A stretch of DNA of 64,000 nucleotides from Corynebacterium sp. TAE3-ERU16 (GTDB lineage Bacteria; Actinomycetota; Actinomycetes; Mycobacteriales; Mycobacteriaceae), in assembly GCF_019209935.1 (NCBI RefSeq), contig NZ_JAHUTN010000004.1, positions 186,001 through 250,000 on the forward strand. The letters run 5' to 3'. Below, in pieces: positions 44,371 to 52,548 of the stretch; the first letter of the stretch is position 1, and each line of letters starts with the position of its first letter. The position numbers and the translations under genes are program-made. The notes under the pieces were generated by a model. That model was not told the DNA's origin, did no database searches, and saw nothing but the letters and a program-made list of their open reading frames with translations.

Positions 44371-45161
44371 TCGAGACGACTCGGAGTGCGTGGGAGAACC
44401 CCGGAAAAACCGTTCTCGGGCTGGTTCTGACGGGCAAAGCGGCTGGTGTGATGGAAGGGGAGAGGTAGCCGTATCGGCGCAGATGTAGCCGGAGTTCTGG
44501 ACCGCACGACTGATGCGGAACCGGGGGCTGTAGTGGCAGATGTTGGGCTCGAACGCCGATACAGTTGTGGTCGTGGACGAGGCAGGCGTGGTATTCCCCG
44601 GAGATGGTGCGCACCTTGAAGACCGCCCAGGCCACAGGCTCGGTTACCATCGTGATGAACCACGCCCTCCACGACTGGAGGCGTGGTACCTCCGAGGATA
44701 AGAAATCCCTGGTGGCCTCGAACCGGAGCTCTGAATCGTGCGGTGCAGAAGGTGGTGGACGAGCGCGTCGAGATGACCGGGCGTTTGTAGGGGATGCGCC
44801 TCGGACCTGCCGTGATGAGCGGTCGCTGACTACGGGTGTGGGCGATGTGGTGCGCAACGGGCAGCGTCGGGTAGTCGAGCGGATCACCCCGGACGGAACG
44901 AAGCAGCCGTCGACCGTACGGGACACATTCCACTGCGACGTTGAGTGCATGATCACGGTGTGAACTGGAATAATTCTCCACCGGGCGCTCCGCCCAGGGG
45001 CCGGTCATGGATGTGGCCCGCGTGTCTGATCGGGTCGACAAGGCCGGGAAGTATGCGCCGATGGTGTGCGGGCGGCAGGGTAACCGCCGATAAAAGTCCT
45101 TTCGGTATCTATCGACTTTTCTATGGAGTATGTGTTGAGCTCAAATTGTGTCTGTTGGAGA
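44371..45161. other. Degenerate region, no supported gene
   Basis: Open frames exist on both strands (for example 44565-44963 plus, 44277-44956 minus) but none shows a domain or a ribosome-binding site. Short stretches look protein-like, e.g. DVARVSDRVDKAGKYAPMV on the plus strand at 45009-45065, ending at a stop at 45091. These may be remains of mobile DNA; I cannot assign them. Confidence 0.4.
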
Positions 45162-45674
45162 TCACTTGGGGGAATCGGACTTTACGGTTGCCTGTGCAAT
45201 TAGTCCAAATACCGCGGATACAAGGAACGCTCCCATGAAGCTGAAGATAACACCGACTCCCTCTTGGGCACCAACTCCAAAAGAAACCCCGAATGACATT
45301 ACCGTGGATAGGCCCGATGCTAGTAGGAGAGAGAAAAGGATTGCTTCGCCTTTTCTTGATGCCCTATATTTGGAAAGTGATGCTGAACAGATTGCAAGCG
45401 TTATCCCACAAGCTATAACTTGCCAAATAGACACTTCGGCCGGAGGCCGTGTTTGGAATGTGTCGCTGATGGAGTGATAATCATTCCATGAAAGCCATAG
45501 TGCGGCAGTGATAATTCCAAGGAGGTAGGAGGTGAATGCTGGGCCTATAATGCTTCGTAATTCACTTCTTTTCTCCCGTTTTTTCATCTCCCTGGCAATG
45601 ATTGCTATTCCGATCACTGTTGGAAGTATCACAAACCATGTTGTGCCTAAAAGAAACTGGATAGGTTGAAACAA
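45162..45674 (-). CDS. Hypothetical multi-pass membrane protein
   Basis: 170 residues if it starts at the TTG at 45674, which has CAGGAG six bases upstream; a GTG at 45713 would add 13 residues but lacks such a site. About five membrane segments, with a basic loop REMKKREKRSELR after the first and RASRKGE before the fourth. The AT-rich codon use is unlike the core genes, a sign of transfer. No family recognised. Confidence 0.6.
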   Translation of the reverse strand: MFQPIQFLLGTTWFVILPTVIGIAIIAREMKKREKRSELRSIIGPAFTSYLLGIITAALWLSWNDYHSISDTFQTRPPAEVSIWQVIACGITLAICSASLSKYRASRKGEAILFSLLLASGLSTVMSFGVSFGVGAQEGVGVIFSFMGAFLVSAVFGLIAQATVKSDSPK

Positions 45675-46099
45675 ACTCAACTCCTGGAGATTATCGAGAT
45701 GGGCGCCAGTCACGGCCAGCCAGTAGACGTCGCGGAAGTATCGGAAATTGTAGTGTATTGGGTCTGCTGCTGTGTGGACGTTGCCGCATACTTTTCCATG
45801 TGTTGGAAGAGGTGATTATCGCAGTCCCAGTAACCTTAGTGGTTTCGGTTAGCTCTGTCCATGCACATGTCATGTCGTGCGCATACACCAATGTGCATGG
45901 GCCGGTTGACCATGTCATACTATGGTTGTGAAAATTGCCGAGCTTCTTTGTTCGACAGCAGGACCTACGGTTGCTCTGTGGTCTCTCAGAATCGCACTAG
46001 ACAATCTACGGCCGATCAACGATGTAACTTGCTGCCAATGGAAAAGGCGGTTCTTATCAAATCAAGACCGTTCCGAGACGAGGAAAATGTACTCCGTAA
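45675..46099. other. AT-richer intergenic stretch
   Basis: 425 bases. A plus-strand ORF of 63 codons (45922-46113, starting MVVKIAELLCSTAG) overlaps the next gene by 14 bases but has no ribosome-binding site and no recognisable features; it is possible but unproven. Otherwise nothing identified. Confidence 0.35.
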
Positions 46100-46321
46100 A
46101 TGAAATCACTTAAATTCCTCCTGGTCGTGTTGATGATTTGGCTGGCAACCCAAATCATTGTTTGGAGCTTCGCCGAAATGGTATTAGGCGATAGCGGGCT
46201 GGCTCGTGTCCTGGGCCTCGAAGAAACAGAGCCCTACCTCAAAATTCTTGTCTACACTCTTTTCCCATTACCCTTGGCTGTTGCGCTTGCACGTCGAGTG
46301 ATTGGGAGGCATGACGCCTGA
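46100..46321 (+). CDS. Small membrane protein, orphan
   Basis: 73 residues with two hydrophobic segments (about 5-28 and 48-65), starting MKSLKFLLVVLMIWLATQII and ending RRVIGRHDA. Codon use is AT-rich like the membrane gene at 45162. There is no good ribosome-binding site. No family recognised. Confidence 0.45.
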   Translation: MKSLKFLLVVLMIWLATQIIVWSFAEMVLGDSGLARVLGLEETEPYLKILVYTLFPLPLAVALARRVIGRHDA

Positions 46322-46520
46322 TGTAAACGGCTCTGGCCCGGATTGTCATGGGTTGATGATTCTGAGGTGTCACTACAGTATTCGGCCTGTTATCCTACGA
46401 GATACGGTGGCGGCTCGAATTAGCCTTCAGGTCCGGCGCTTTTCCACATGCTCTGCTCGTGTTGTCTTTCGGGGTCGGGGTGATGGGGTGAAGCTCTCAT
46501 CATCCGTGAATCCGCTGGCC

Positions 46521-46740
46521 CGCGGCAGACGGCAGGCGACATCGTCGTGATGAAACAGGGGCGGGTCGCCGAGGCAGATACCGCCGACGAAATCTTCGCC
46601 CGCGCGAAGCAGGCCTACACCCGGGATCTCGTCGATTCGGTGCCCGGTCTCGGGATCGAACTCGGGGCGACCATCGAGACGAGTTCGTCCCGCACGAAAG
46701 GCCCGTCCCCACGAGGAGAATCGGGGGCCGGGCCTTCGTC
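46521..46740 (+). repeat. Direct repeat, copy 2 (decayed end of peptide ATPase gene plus terminator)
   Basis: Matches 43942-44160 at an offset of 2580. It encodes DEIFARAKQAYTRDLVDSVP and LGIELGATI like the true C-terminus, but the stop codon TAG at 44096 is GAG here (46676) and the 5' part of the gene is absent. The terminator copy (46697-46737) has mismatches and ends TTCG instead of TTTT. Region 46322-46520 before it holds nothing recognisable. Confidence 0.85.
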
Positions 46741-46775
46741 TGGCCGGGGTGGTAACGGACGGTCGCGGTGTCGTT

Positions 46776-47657
46776 CTAGGAGGAACCGACCGGGGGCAGC
46801 CCCTGCAGGAGATGCTGCCCGGTCAGGAAGGACAGCTCGGGCGGAAGCTGCAGCATGCTGCTCCCGAGCGGCAGGGGAGCGGGACGGACCGGCGCGATGG
46901 TCGGGTACGCGGTGGCGTCGACGAGCGGGGCAGGGGCCCCGGAGACCGCGGGGCGGGGTGCGCCGGAATACCGGCTGATCCAGTCGAGGTTCTCCGCGAC
47001 CGGGACATACCAGGCGACCGTGCCGTCGACCGTGTGCTCGGCCCCGGCGTTCGACATGGCGATCACGCCGGTGACCGCCCCGTCCATGAACACGGGGCCA
47101 CCCGAGTCGCCCCTCTGGATGCGTCCGCCGTCAACCCAGGTCTCGACCATCGTCGCGGAGCGGTCGGGGCTGGGTACGTTGGTAACCCGCCGCTGGACCG
47201 TCACCGAGGATTCCTGGACCGGGGGTGCGATGCTGCTGTGGATGCCGCCCCAGCCGACGGCCTGTCCGATGTCACCGGGCTGCATGTGGTGCCCGGAGAG
47301 TGGCGCGACCGGAGCCGCCGACGGTCGGTCCAGTTTGACGAGGGTGAGGTCGACCGTCGGGTGGATGATGACCTCGCGGGCGAAGTGGTGTTCGGCGCGG
47401 TAGGTCGGGCCGACGGAGATCTCCGAGGTGTCGCCCTGGCCGACGCAGTGTTTCGCGGTGAGGACCCACTCCGGGGCGATCAGCGTGCCGGTGCAGCTCA
47501 TGTCCCCGAGAGCGAGCCGGACGGCCGACGCTGCGCGCGCGGGGTGCGCGTTGTGTGCTCCGATGATCGCACCGGCAGGGGCCGCCACTGCCAGTGGAGA
47601 CAGCAGCGCGACGCCTGCAGCGGTCGTTGCGAGTGCGCGGCGGATGCGGTGGGCCAT
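46776..47657 (-). CDS. Secreted trypsin-like serine protease
   Basis: 293 residues. A Sec-type signal peptide (about 1-30, ending VAAPAGA) is followed by a chymotrypsin-fold domain with the triad: His in LTAKHC (about 70), Asp in TVDLTLVKL (about 102) and Ser in RGDSGGP (about 185). A Pro/Ala-rich tail of about 60 residues ends PPVGSS. It is exported and probably acts in the cell envelope or outside; target unknown. Its last codons recur near 44190. Confidence 0.9.
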   Translation of the reverse strand: MAHRIRRALATTAAGVALLSPLAVAAPAGAIIGAHNAHPARAASAVRLALGDMSCTGTLIAPEWVLTAKHCVGQGDTSEISVGPTYRAEHHFAREVIIHPTVDLTLVKLDRPSAAPVAPLSGHHMQPGDIGQAVGWGGIHSSIAPPVQESSVTVQRRVTNVPSPDRSATMVETWVDGGRIQRGDSGGPVFMDGAVTGVIAMSNAGAEHTVDGTVAWYVPVAENLDWISRYSGAPRPAVSGAPAPLVDATAYPTIAPVRPAPLPLGSSMLQLPPELSFLTGQHLLQGLPPVGSS

Positions 47658-47744
47658 GATCTGTGGATTCCTCTGCGGTGGGGACGTGAACGGGTGTTGC
47701 TGGAGTGGGCCGTGTTTTCCGGACCCTTCCGAGACATCCTACCG

Positions 47745-48599
47745 TTATGCGGGTTCCGGGGTGCGTCTCCGGGCGGCGGAGGACCCGTTCTTCTGCTCCC
47801 GCACGACACTGCCCGCCTGGACGAAGCGCAGGGCCGAGACGAGCCCCAGTCCGCCGATCAGGTTGGTCAGGGCGACCCACCAGACGAAGGAGAGCCAGTC
47901 GGTGAACACCAGTCCCGAGTCCCCGGTGAACAGTCCACCGAAGATGAACAGGGTGTCGAGGATCGAGTGGACGATGCCCGTGGCCGACAGCAGGAATCCG
48001 CCGATGGTGCTGGCGATGATCATCGGGACGACCTCGTCGGTGAATTGGTGCATCCGGGTGACCAGGGTCAGGAACATTCCGCCGAGTGCGGCGAGGATGA
48101 CGTGCTGCGGGTCGATGGGCATGAGGGCGTAGTGCCGGGCCTCCTCGATGAGGTGCGGATGCATGTCGGGGTAGGCGACGACGAGGAGCGCCATGATGAC
48201 CGCCGCACCGATGATGTTCCCGGCGAAGGTGATCGCCCAGAACCTGATCAGGCGGTGGAGCGGCATCTTTCCGGCCACGACGGAGGAGACGGGGACGAGG
48301 AACCCCTCGGTGAACAGCTCGGAGTGTGCGAGGAGGATGATGACGAGACCGATCGCGAACGCGAGGGACCCGAGCATCTCGCTGCCGGTGGAGGCGGTCA
48401 CGATGTATTCGGACAGCAGCCCGACACCGACCTCCAGCGAACCCATGATTCCGGTGACGAGCAGCGCCGCCGGCGGACGGGCCAGCCGCTCGGTCCCTTC
48501 GTTGATCTGCTTGATCATCGCCTCCGACAGGCCGTCGGTGTCGTCGTCTTCCCGGCAGTCGATGGGGGCGTTCCGGGTCGGATCGTGTTCGTCGGACAT
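47745..48599 (-). CDS. Formate/nitrite transporter (FNT) family channel
   Basis: 284 residues from the ATG at 48599, which has AAGGAG seven bases upstream; a start at 48638 is less likely. Six membrane segments with the FNT pattern: AIGLVIILLAHSELFTEGFL (TM2 loop), FAGNIIGAAVIMALL, and a later GGFLLSATGIVHSI. Members carry formate, nitrite or hydrosulfide; the substrate is not evident. The hydrophilic N-terminus of about 35 residues is acidic. A partial copy lies at 44206-44370. Confidence 0.87.
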   Translation of the reverse strand: MSDEHDPTRNAPIDCREDDDTDGLSEAMIKQINEGTERLARPPAALLVTGIMGSLEVGVGLLSEYIVTASTGSEMLGSLAFAIGLVIILLAHSELFTEGFLVPVSSVVAGKMPLHRLIRFWAITFAGNIIGAAVIMALLVVAYPDMHPHLIEEARHYALMPIDPQHVILAALGGMFLTLVTRMHQFTDEVVPMIIASTIGGFLLSATGIVHSILDTLFIFGGLFTGDSGLVFTDWLSFVWWVALTNLIGGLGLVSALRFVQAGSVVREQKNGSSAARRRTPEPA

Positions 48600-48774
48600 T
48601 GCGGACTCCTTGGCCGTGTCAGCGAGCGCCGATGTCACACAGTCCCGATCGGGTACTGGGAGGGGCGCGGATGGTGCCGGTCCGGGGGCCGGCCGGTGGG
48701 GCGGGAGGTCAGTGTAGCCAGCGGGTTCTGCGGCGGGAAATCCGCGGGGGCCCGGGAAGTTCTACCTCCGGGGT

Positions 48775-49317
48775 CTACTCAGGGGGTGTGAGGATGACCG
48801 TCGCGGGATCCGCCCAATCGAGCTCGATGCCCCTCTTCCGGAGCCAGGCCATGAGGTCGTCATTGTTCCTGGTGATCCCCTCGACCGCGAGAAGCGTGGT
48901 GTCGATCGCGGTTTCGGCGTCCTCCGCGGAGATCAGGCCGGCGGAGGTGGCGGCGGCGAGCTCATCGATGTCCATGACCTCGACCGGTTCGCCGGTGACG
49001 GAGACCAGGTCGACGTAGAGATCGCGGGTGCGCCATATCCCGTCCGCGCCGACCGTGATCTCCGCGACGTCGACGTAGAAGTCCTGGTGGACGTCGACGC
49101 CGTCGCGGAAGTGGAAGATGTTGACCCGCAGGCCCAGGCCCGGTAGGAGCCAGGTCTCCAGGTAGCCGAACCGTGGATGATTGGCGCCCCGGGCCATGTA
49201 GAGGCCGAAGTCCGTCGAGCGGTAGGTGTCGACCTCACGGATGAATCCCTTGGGGTCGGTGTTCGTGCCGCCGTCGATGTCGAAGCTCTCGTGCTTCACG
49301 GGGTGCAGATCGGTCAT
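48775..49317 (-). CDS. DUF402 domain protein
   Basis: 180 residues. VNIFHFRDGVDVHQDFYVDV and WRTRDLYVDLVSVTGEPVEV at about 65-115 are the DUF402 beta-barrel core, with conserved acidic residues that bind metal in the nucleoside-diphosphate phosphatases of this fold. The C-terminal region (DIDELAAATSAGLIS) also fits. Role in this organism is not known. Confidence 0.85.
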   Translation of the reverse strand: MTDLHPVKHESFDIDGGTNTDPKGFIREVDTYRSTDFGLYMARGANHPRFGYLETWLLPGLGLRVNIFHFRDGVDVHQDFYVDVAEITVGADGIWRTRDLYVDLVSVTGEPVEVMDIDELAAATSAGLISAEDAETAIDTTLLAVEGITRNNDDLMAWLRKRGIELDWADPATVILTPPE

Positions 49318-49323
49318 GTCTGG

Positions 49324-50064
49324 TTACCTCACGTCGAAGATGCCGGTGGTCGGGAGGAATCGGCAGGTGGAGTCGCCGTCGTCCGCGGTGGTGGTCACGC
49401 CACCGTCGAGGAGCGCGACGATCGTCCCCGTTCCGGTGTCGGCGGTTCCCGCGATCGTGGCGGGCCCGTCCGGGTTGATGCCGGTGTAGGTGAGGGGGGT
49501 CACCCCGGTGCGCAGATTGCTGATGTTGATCCAGCGGACCTGCATGGATGTCTGCTGGTTCTCCGCGACGCGCCCGGTACCGAGTGCGGTGAAGACGAAG
49601 GTCGCGTGGCCCGCGGGAACCCCGGGCAGTGGCAGATCGGCGGGGCCGGGAACCGCTATGGCCGTTCCGGTCGCCCTGTTCTCGCCTCCGATGCAGTTCT
49701 CGGCGACGGTGGGCCAGCCGAACTGGGCGAATACCGGCCCATTCTCGGGTAGCGGGGCACCCGGTTCACCGCCACCCTCGAAGAACCCGACCGCCGCGAG
49801 CAGTATGCCGCGGATCTCCTCCGGGAGGAATTCCTGCGCCGCGAGGTCACGGAGCTGCCGGAGGATGTGCGGGGCGGGGCGACCGAGATGGTCGACCGGC
49901 GACGGCGGAAGCTGGGGGAGTCCGGGGACACCGGAGCCGACGGGTGTCGAACCGGTGGGGTCCGCGGTCGCGGGTGAGGCACCGAGAAGCGCCGTGGACA
50001 GGAGGAGTGTCGCCGTGGCGGCGGCGATGCTGCGGGAAGTGGCTGGCACGGGGGCGGACTCCAT
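49324..50064 (-). CDS. Rv1157c-like secreted protein
   Basis: 246 residues from the ATG at 50064; an ATG at 50118 would add 18 residues. The signal peptide ends about TALLGASPATA. The mature protein has LPQLPPSPVDHLGRPAPHIL, FAQFGWPTVAENCIGG and NISNLRTGVTPLTY, matching the mycobacterial/corynebacterial Rv1157c family. In mycobacteria this gene also lies near typA. Function unknown; probably exported. Confidence 0.82.
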   Translation of the reverse strand: MESAPVPATSRSIAAATATLLLSTALLGASPATADPTGSTPVGSGVPGLPQLPPSPVDHLGRPAPHILRQLRDLAAQEFLPEEIRGILLAAVGFFEGGGEPGAPLPENGPVFAQFGWPTVAENCIGGENRATGTAIAVPGPADLPLPGVPAGHATFVFTALGTGRVAENQQTSMQVRWINISNLRTGVTPLTYTGINPDGPATIAGTADTGTGTIVALLDGGVTTTADDGDSTCRFLPTTGIFDVR

Positions 50065-50501
50065 CTGTCTGTGTGTGGTCGCGGGGAAAGGGGCGGGACG
50101 GGTCTGAGGGGAGAGCATCTACGGTGCCGGAGACACGTATCCACACTCGCTCACACCATTCACTAAAGCAACATGCGTAACTTTAGCCCCATTCATTTAG
50201 TTTTGCACCGGTCGGTTAGTTTTGCACCGGTCGGTCCGGAGCCGATCGGGGTGGATGGGCGGTGTTCCCGGCCCGCGGGGGTCGTGGGAACCGTCGCCCG
50301 GGTCACCCCATGTGTCGCGGAAAGATAACGATTCGTTACACAACCGGGTCGGGCCACCGCACGGTACGGTGCACCGACCACACGCCGAAAAACCTGAAAC
50401 GTGCGGTTCCGGCACCGATGCGGGTACGCTGAACCACCGATTAACACAACGGAGGGCGCTTCAGTCCCTCCGTTCGCATTCCGCCAGGAGAGAAAACACC
50501 A
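50065..50501. promoter_or_regulatory. Divergent region upstream of typA with tandem repeat
   Basis: A 19-bp unit (TTAGTTTTGCACCGGTCGG) is repeated head to tail at 50197-50215 and 50216-50234. Other features: inverted repeat CTAAAG-N12-CTTTAG (50163-50186), palindrome AACGA-T-TCGTT (50327-50337), and a -10-like TACGCT at 50425-50430 that probably serves typA, leaving a leader of about 65 bases. Confidence 0.55.
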
Positions 50502-52415
50502 GTGAGCACCACAGAGTTCCGTAACGTCGCGATCGTCGCGCACGTCGATCACGGAAAGACCACCCTCGTCGACGCCATGCTGCGTCAGTCCGGCGCCTTC
50601 GAGGAACGCGCCGAACCCGTCGACCGCGTGATGGACTCCGGGGACCTGGAAAAGGAAAAGGGCATCACCATCCTGGCCAAGAACACGGCCATCCGACGCA
50701 AGGGGGTCGGCAAGGACGGCGCCGATCTGGTCATCAACGTCATCGACACCCCGGGCCACGCCGACTTCGGTGGCGAGGTCGAGCGCGCGCTGTCCATGGT
50801 CGACGGTGTCGTCCTGCTCGTCGACGCCTCCGAGGGGCCGCTGCCCCAGACCCGTTTCGTGCTGGGTAAGGCTCTCGCCGCGAAGATGCCGGTCATCATC
50901 GTCGTGAACAAGACCGACCGTCCCGACGCCCGCATCGATGAGGTCGTCGACGAGAGCCAGGACCTGCTCCTGGAGCTCGCCTCCACCCTCGAGGACCCGG
51001 AGGCCGCCGAGGCCGCCGAGAGTCTGCTCGATCTCCCGGTGCTCTACGCGTCCGGCCGTGAAGGCAAGGCGTCGACGGAGAACCCCGGCAACGGCAACGC
51101 CCCCGCCACCGATAACCTGCAGGACCTCTTCGATGTTCTCTACGACGTTCTCCCGGAGCCCAGCGCGGACCTGAACGGTCCGCTGCAGGCCCACGTCACC
51201 AACCTCGACTCCAGCTCGTTCCTCGGCCGGATCGGTCTCGTGCGTGTCCACGCGGGCAGCCTGAAGAAGGGCCAGCAGGTCGCCTGGATCCACTATGACG
51301 CCGAGGGCAACCAGCACACGAAGACGGCGAAGATCGCCGAACTGCTCCGCACCGTCGGTGTCAACCGGGTCCCCACGGATGAGGTCATCGCCGGTGACAT
51401 CGCGGCTATCTCCGGTATCGAGGAGATCATGATCGGCGACACCCTCGCCGATCCGGAGAACCCGGTCGCTCTGCCGCGGATCACCGTGGACGAGCCCGCC
51501 ATCGCGATGACCATCGGCGTCAACACCTCCCCGATGGCCGGTCGTGGCGGCGGCGACAAGCTCACCGCCCGCGTTGTCAAGGCCCGCCTGGACCAGGAGC
51601 TCATCGGCAACGTCTCCATCAAGGTGCTCCCGACCGAGCGTCCCGACGCCTGGGAGGTCCAGGGTCGTGGCGAGATGGCGCTGTCCATCCTCGTCGAGAC
51701 CATGCGCCGCGAGGGCTTCGAGCTCACCGTCGGTAAGCCCCAGGTGGTCACACGGACCATCGACGGCAAGCTGCACGAGCCCTTCGAGCACATCGTCATC
51801 GATGTCCCCGCCGAGTTCCAGGGTGCCATCACGCAGCTGCTGGCCGCCCGCAAGGGGCAGATGCTGTCCATGGACAACACCGGCACCGACTGGGTCCGCA
51901 TGGAGTTCTCCGTCCCGGCCCGTGGCCTGATCGGTTTCCGTACCACGTTCATGACCGAGACCCGCGGCACCGGTATAGCGAACCACTACTCCGAGGGCTA
52001 CAAGCCCTGGGCCGGCGAGATCAAGGGCCGCGCCTCCGGTTCCCTGGTCGCCGACCGTACGGGTCAGATCACCGCCTACGCCCTCCAGCAGCTGGCCGAC
52101 CGCGGCTCCTTCTTCGTGGAACCCGGAACCCAGGCGTACGAGGGCATGGTCGTCGGTGCGAACAACCGCGACGAGGACATGGACATCAACATCACCCGCG
52201 AGAAGAAGCTGACCAACATGCGCTCGGCCAACGCCGATGCCACGGTCACGCTCGCGAAGGCCCGGAACCTCACGCTCGACGAGGCCATGGAGTTCTGCGG
52301 CCAGGACGAGTGCGTCGAGGTCACCCCGGAGGTCATCCGGGTGCGTAAGGCGATCCTCAACGCCACCGAACGCGGTCGCGCCCGCTCCCGCGACAAGCAG
52401 CGCAACAAGGGCTGA
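50502..52415 (+). CDS. typA: Translational GTPase TypA/BipA
   Basis: 637 residues from GTG. GTPase motifs G1 HVDHGKTTLVDAM (about 11), G3 DTPGHADFGGE (about 82) and G4 NKTDRPDAR (about 136) are followed by EF-G-like domains and the BipA-specific C-terminal domain (RTTFMTETRGTGIANHY, EECVEVTP-like region). It binds the ribosome and helps large-subunit assembly and stress growth. Confidence 0.96.
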   Translation: MSTTEFRNVAIVAHVDHGKTTLVDAMLRQSGAFEERAEPVDRVMDSGDLEKEKGITILAKNTAIRRKGVGKDGADLVINVIDTPGHADFGGEVERALSMVDGVVLLVDASEGPLPQTRFVLGKALAAKMPVIIVVNKTDRPDARIDEVVDESQDLLLELASTLEDPEAAEAAESLLDLPVLYASGREGKASTENPGNGNAPATDNLQDLFDVLYDVLPEPSADLNGPLQAHVTNLDSSSFLGRIGLVRVHAGSLKKGQQVAWIHYDAEGNQHTKTAKIAELLRTVGVNRVPTDEVIAGDIAAISGIEEIMIGDTLADPENPVALPRITVDEPAIAMTIGVNTSPMAGRGGGDKLTARVVKARLDQELIGNVSIKVLPTERPDAWEVQGRGEMALSILVETMRREGFELTVGKPQVVTRTIDGKLHEPFEHIVIDVPAEFQGAITQLLAARKGQMLSMDNTGTDWVRMEFSVPARGLIGFRTTFMTETRGTGIANHYSEGYKPWAGEIKGRASGSLVADRTGQITAYALQQLADRGSFFVEPGTQAYEGMVVGANNRDEDMDINITREKKLTNMRSANADATVTLAKARNLTLDEAMEFCGQDECVEVTPEVIRVRKAILNATERGRARSRDKQRNKG

Positions 52416-52450
52416 TCCCCGAATTCCCGGACGCGAACCTCCGGACGATC

Positions 52451-52500
52451 GACACCCCGCTGACCCGGCGACACCACAGATGCCAGGGCAGCGGGGTGTC
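52451..52500 (+). terminator. Hairpin after typA
   Basis: GACACCCCGCTG and CAGCGGGGTGTC, a perfect 12-bp stem with a 26-base loop. It lies 35 bases after the stop and 48 bases before the next start; no T-run, so termination may be partial. Confidence 0.6.
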
Positions 52501-52548
52501 CGCGTGAGCGCGGCCCCTCCTGGAACCCGCACGGACTAGGATGGGTGT

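Noticed and set aside
44277..44956. Minus-strand ORFs at 44.3-45.0 kb as a transposase gene
   Set aside because: No DDE motif, terminal inverted repeats or target duplication could be found; kept only as degenerate sequence.
50193..52532. 779-codon open frame antisense to typA
   Set aside because: Gly/Asp/Val/Leu-rich shadow of a high-GC gene; typA on the other strand has all expected motifs.
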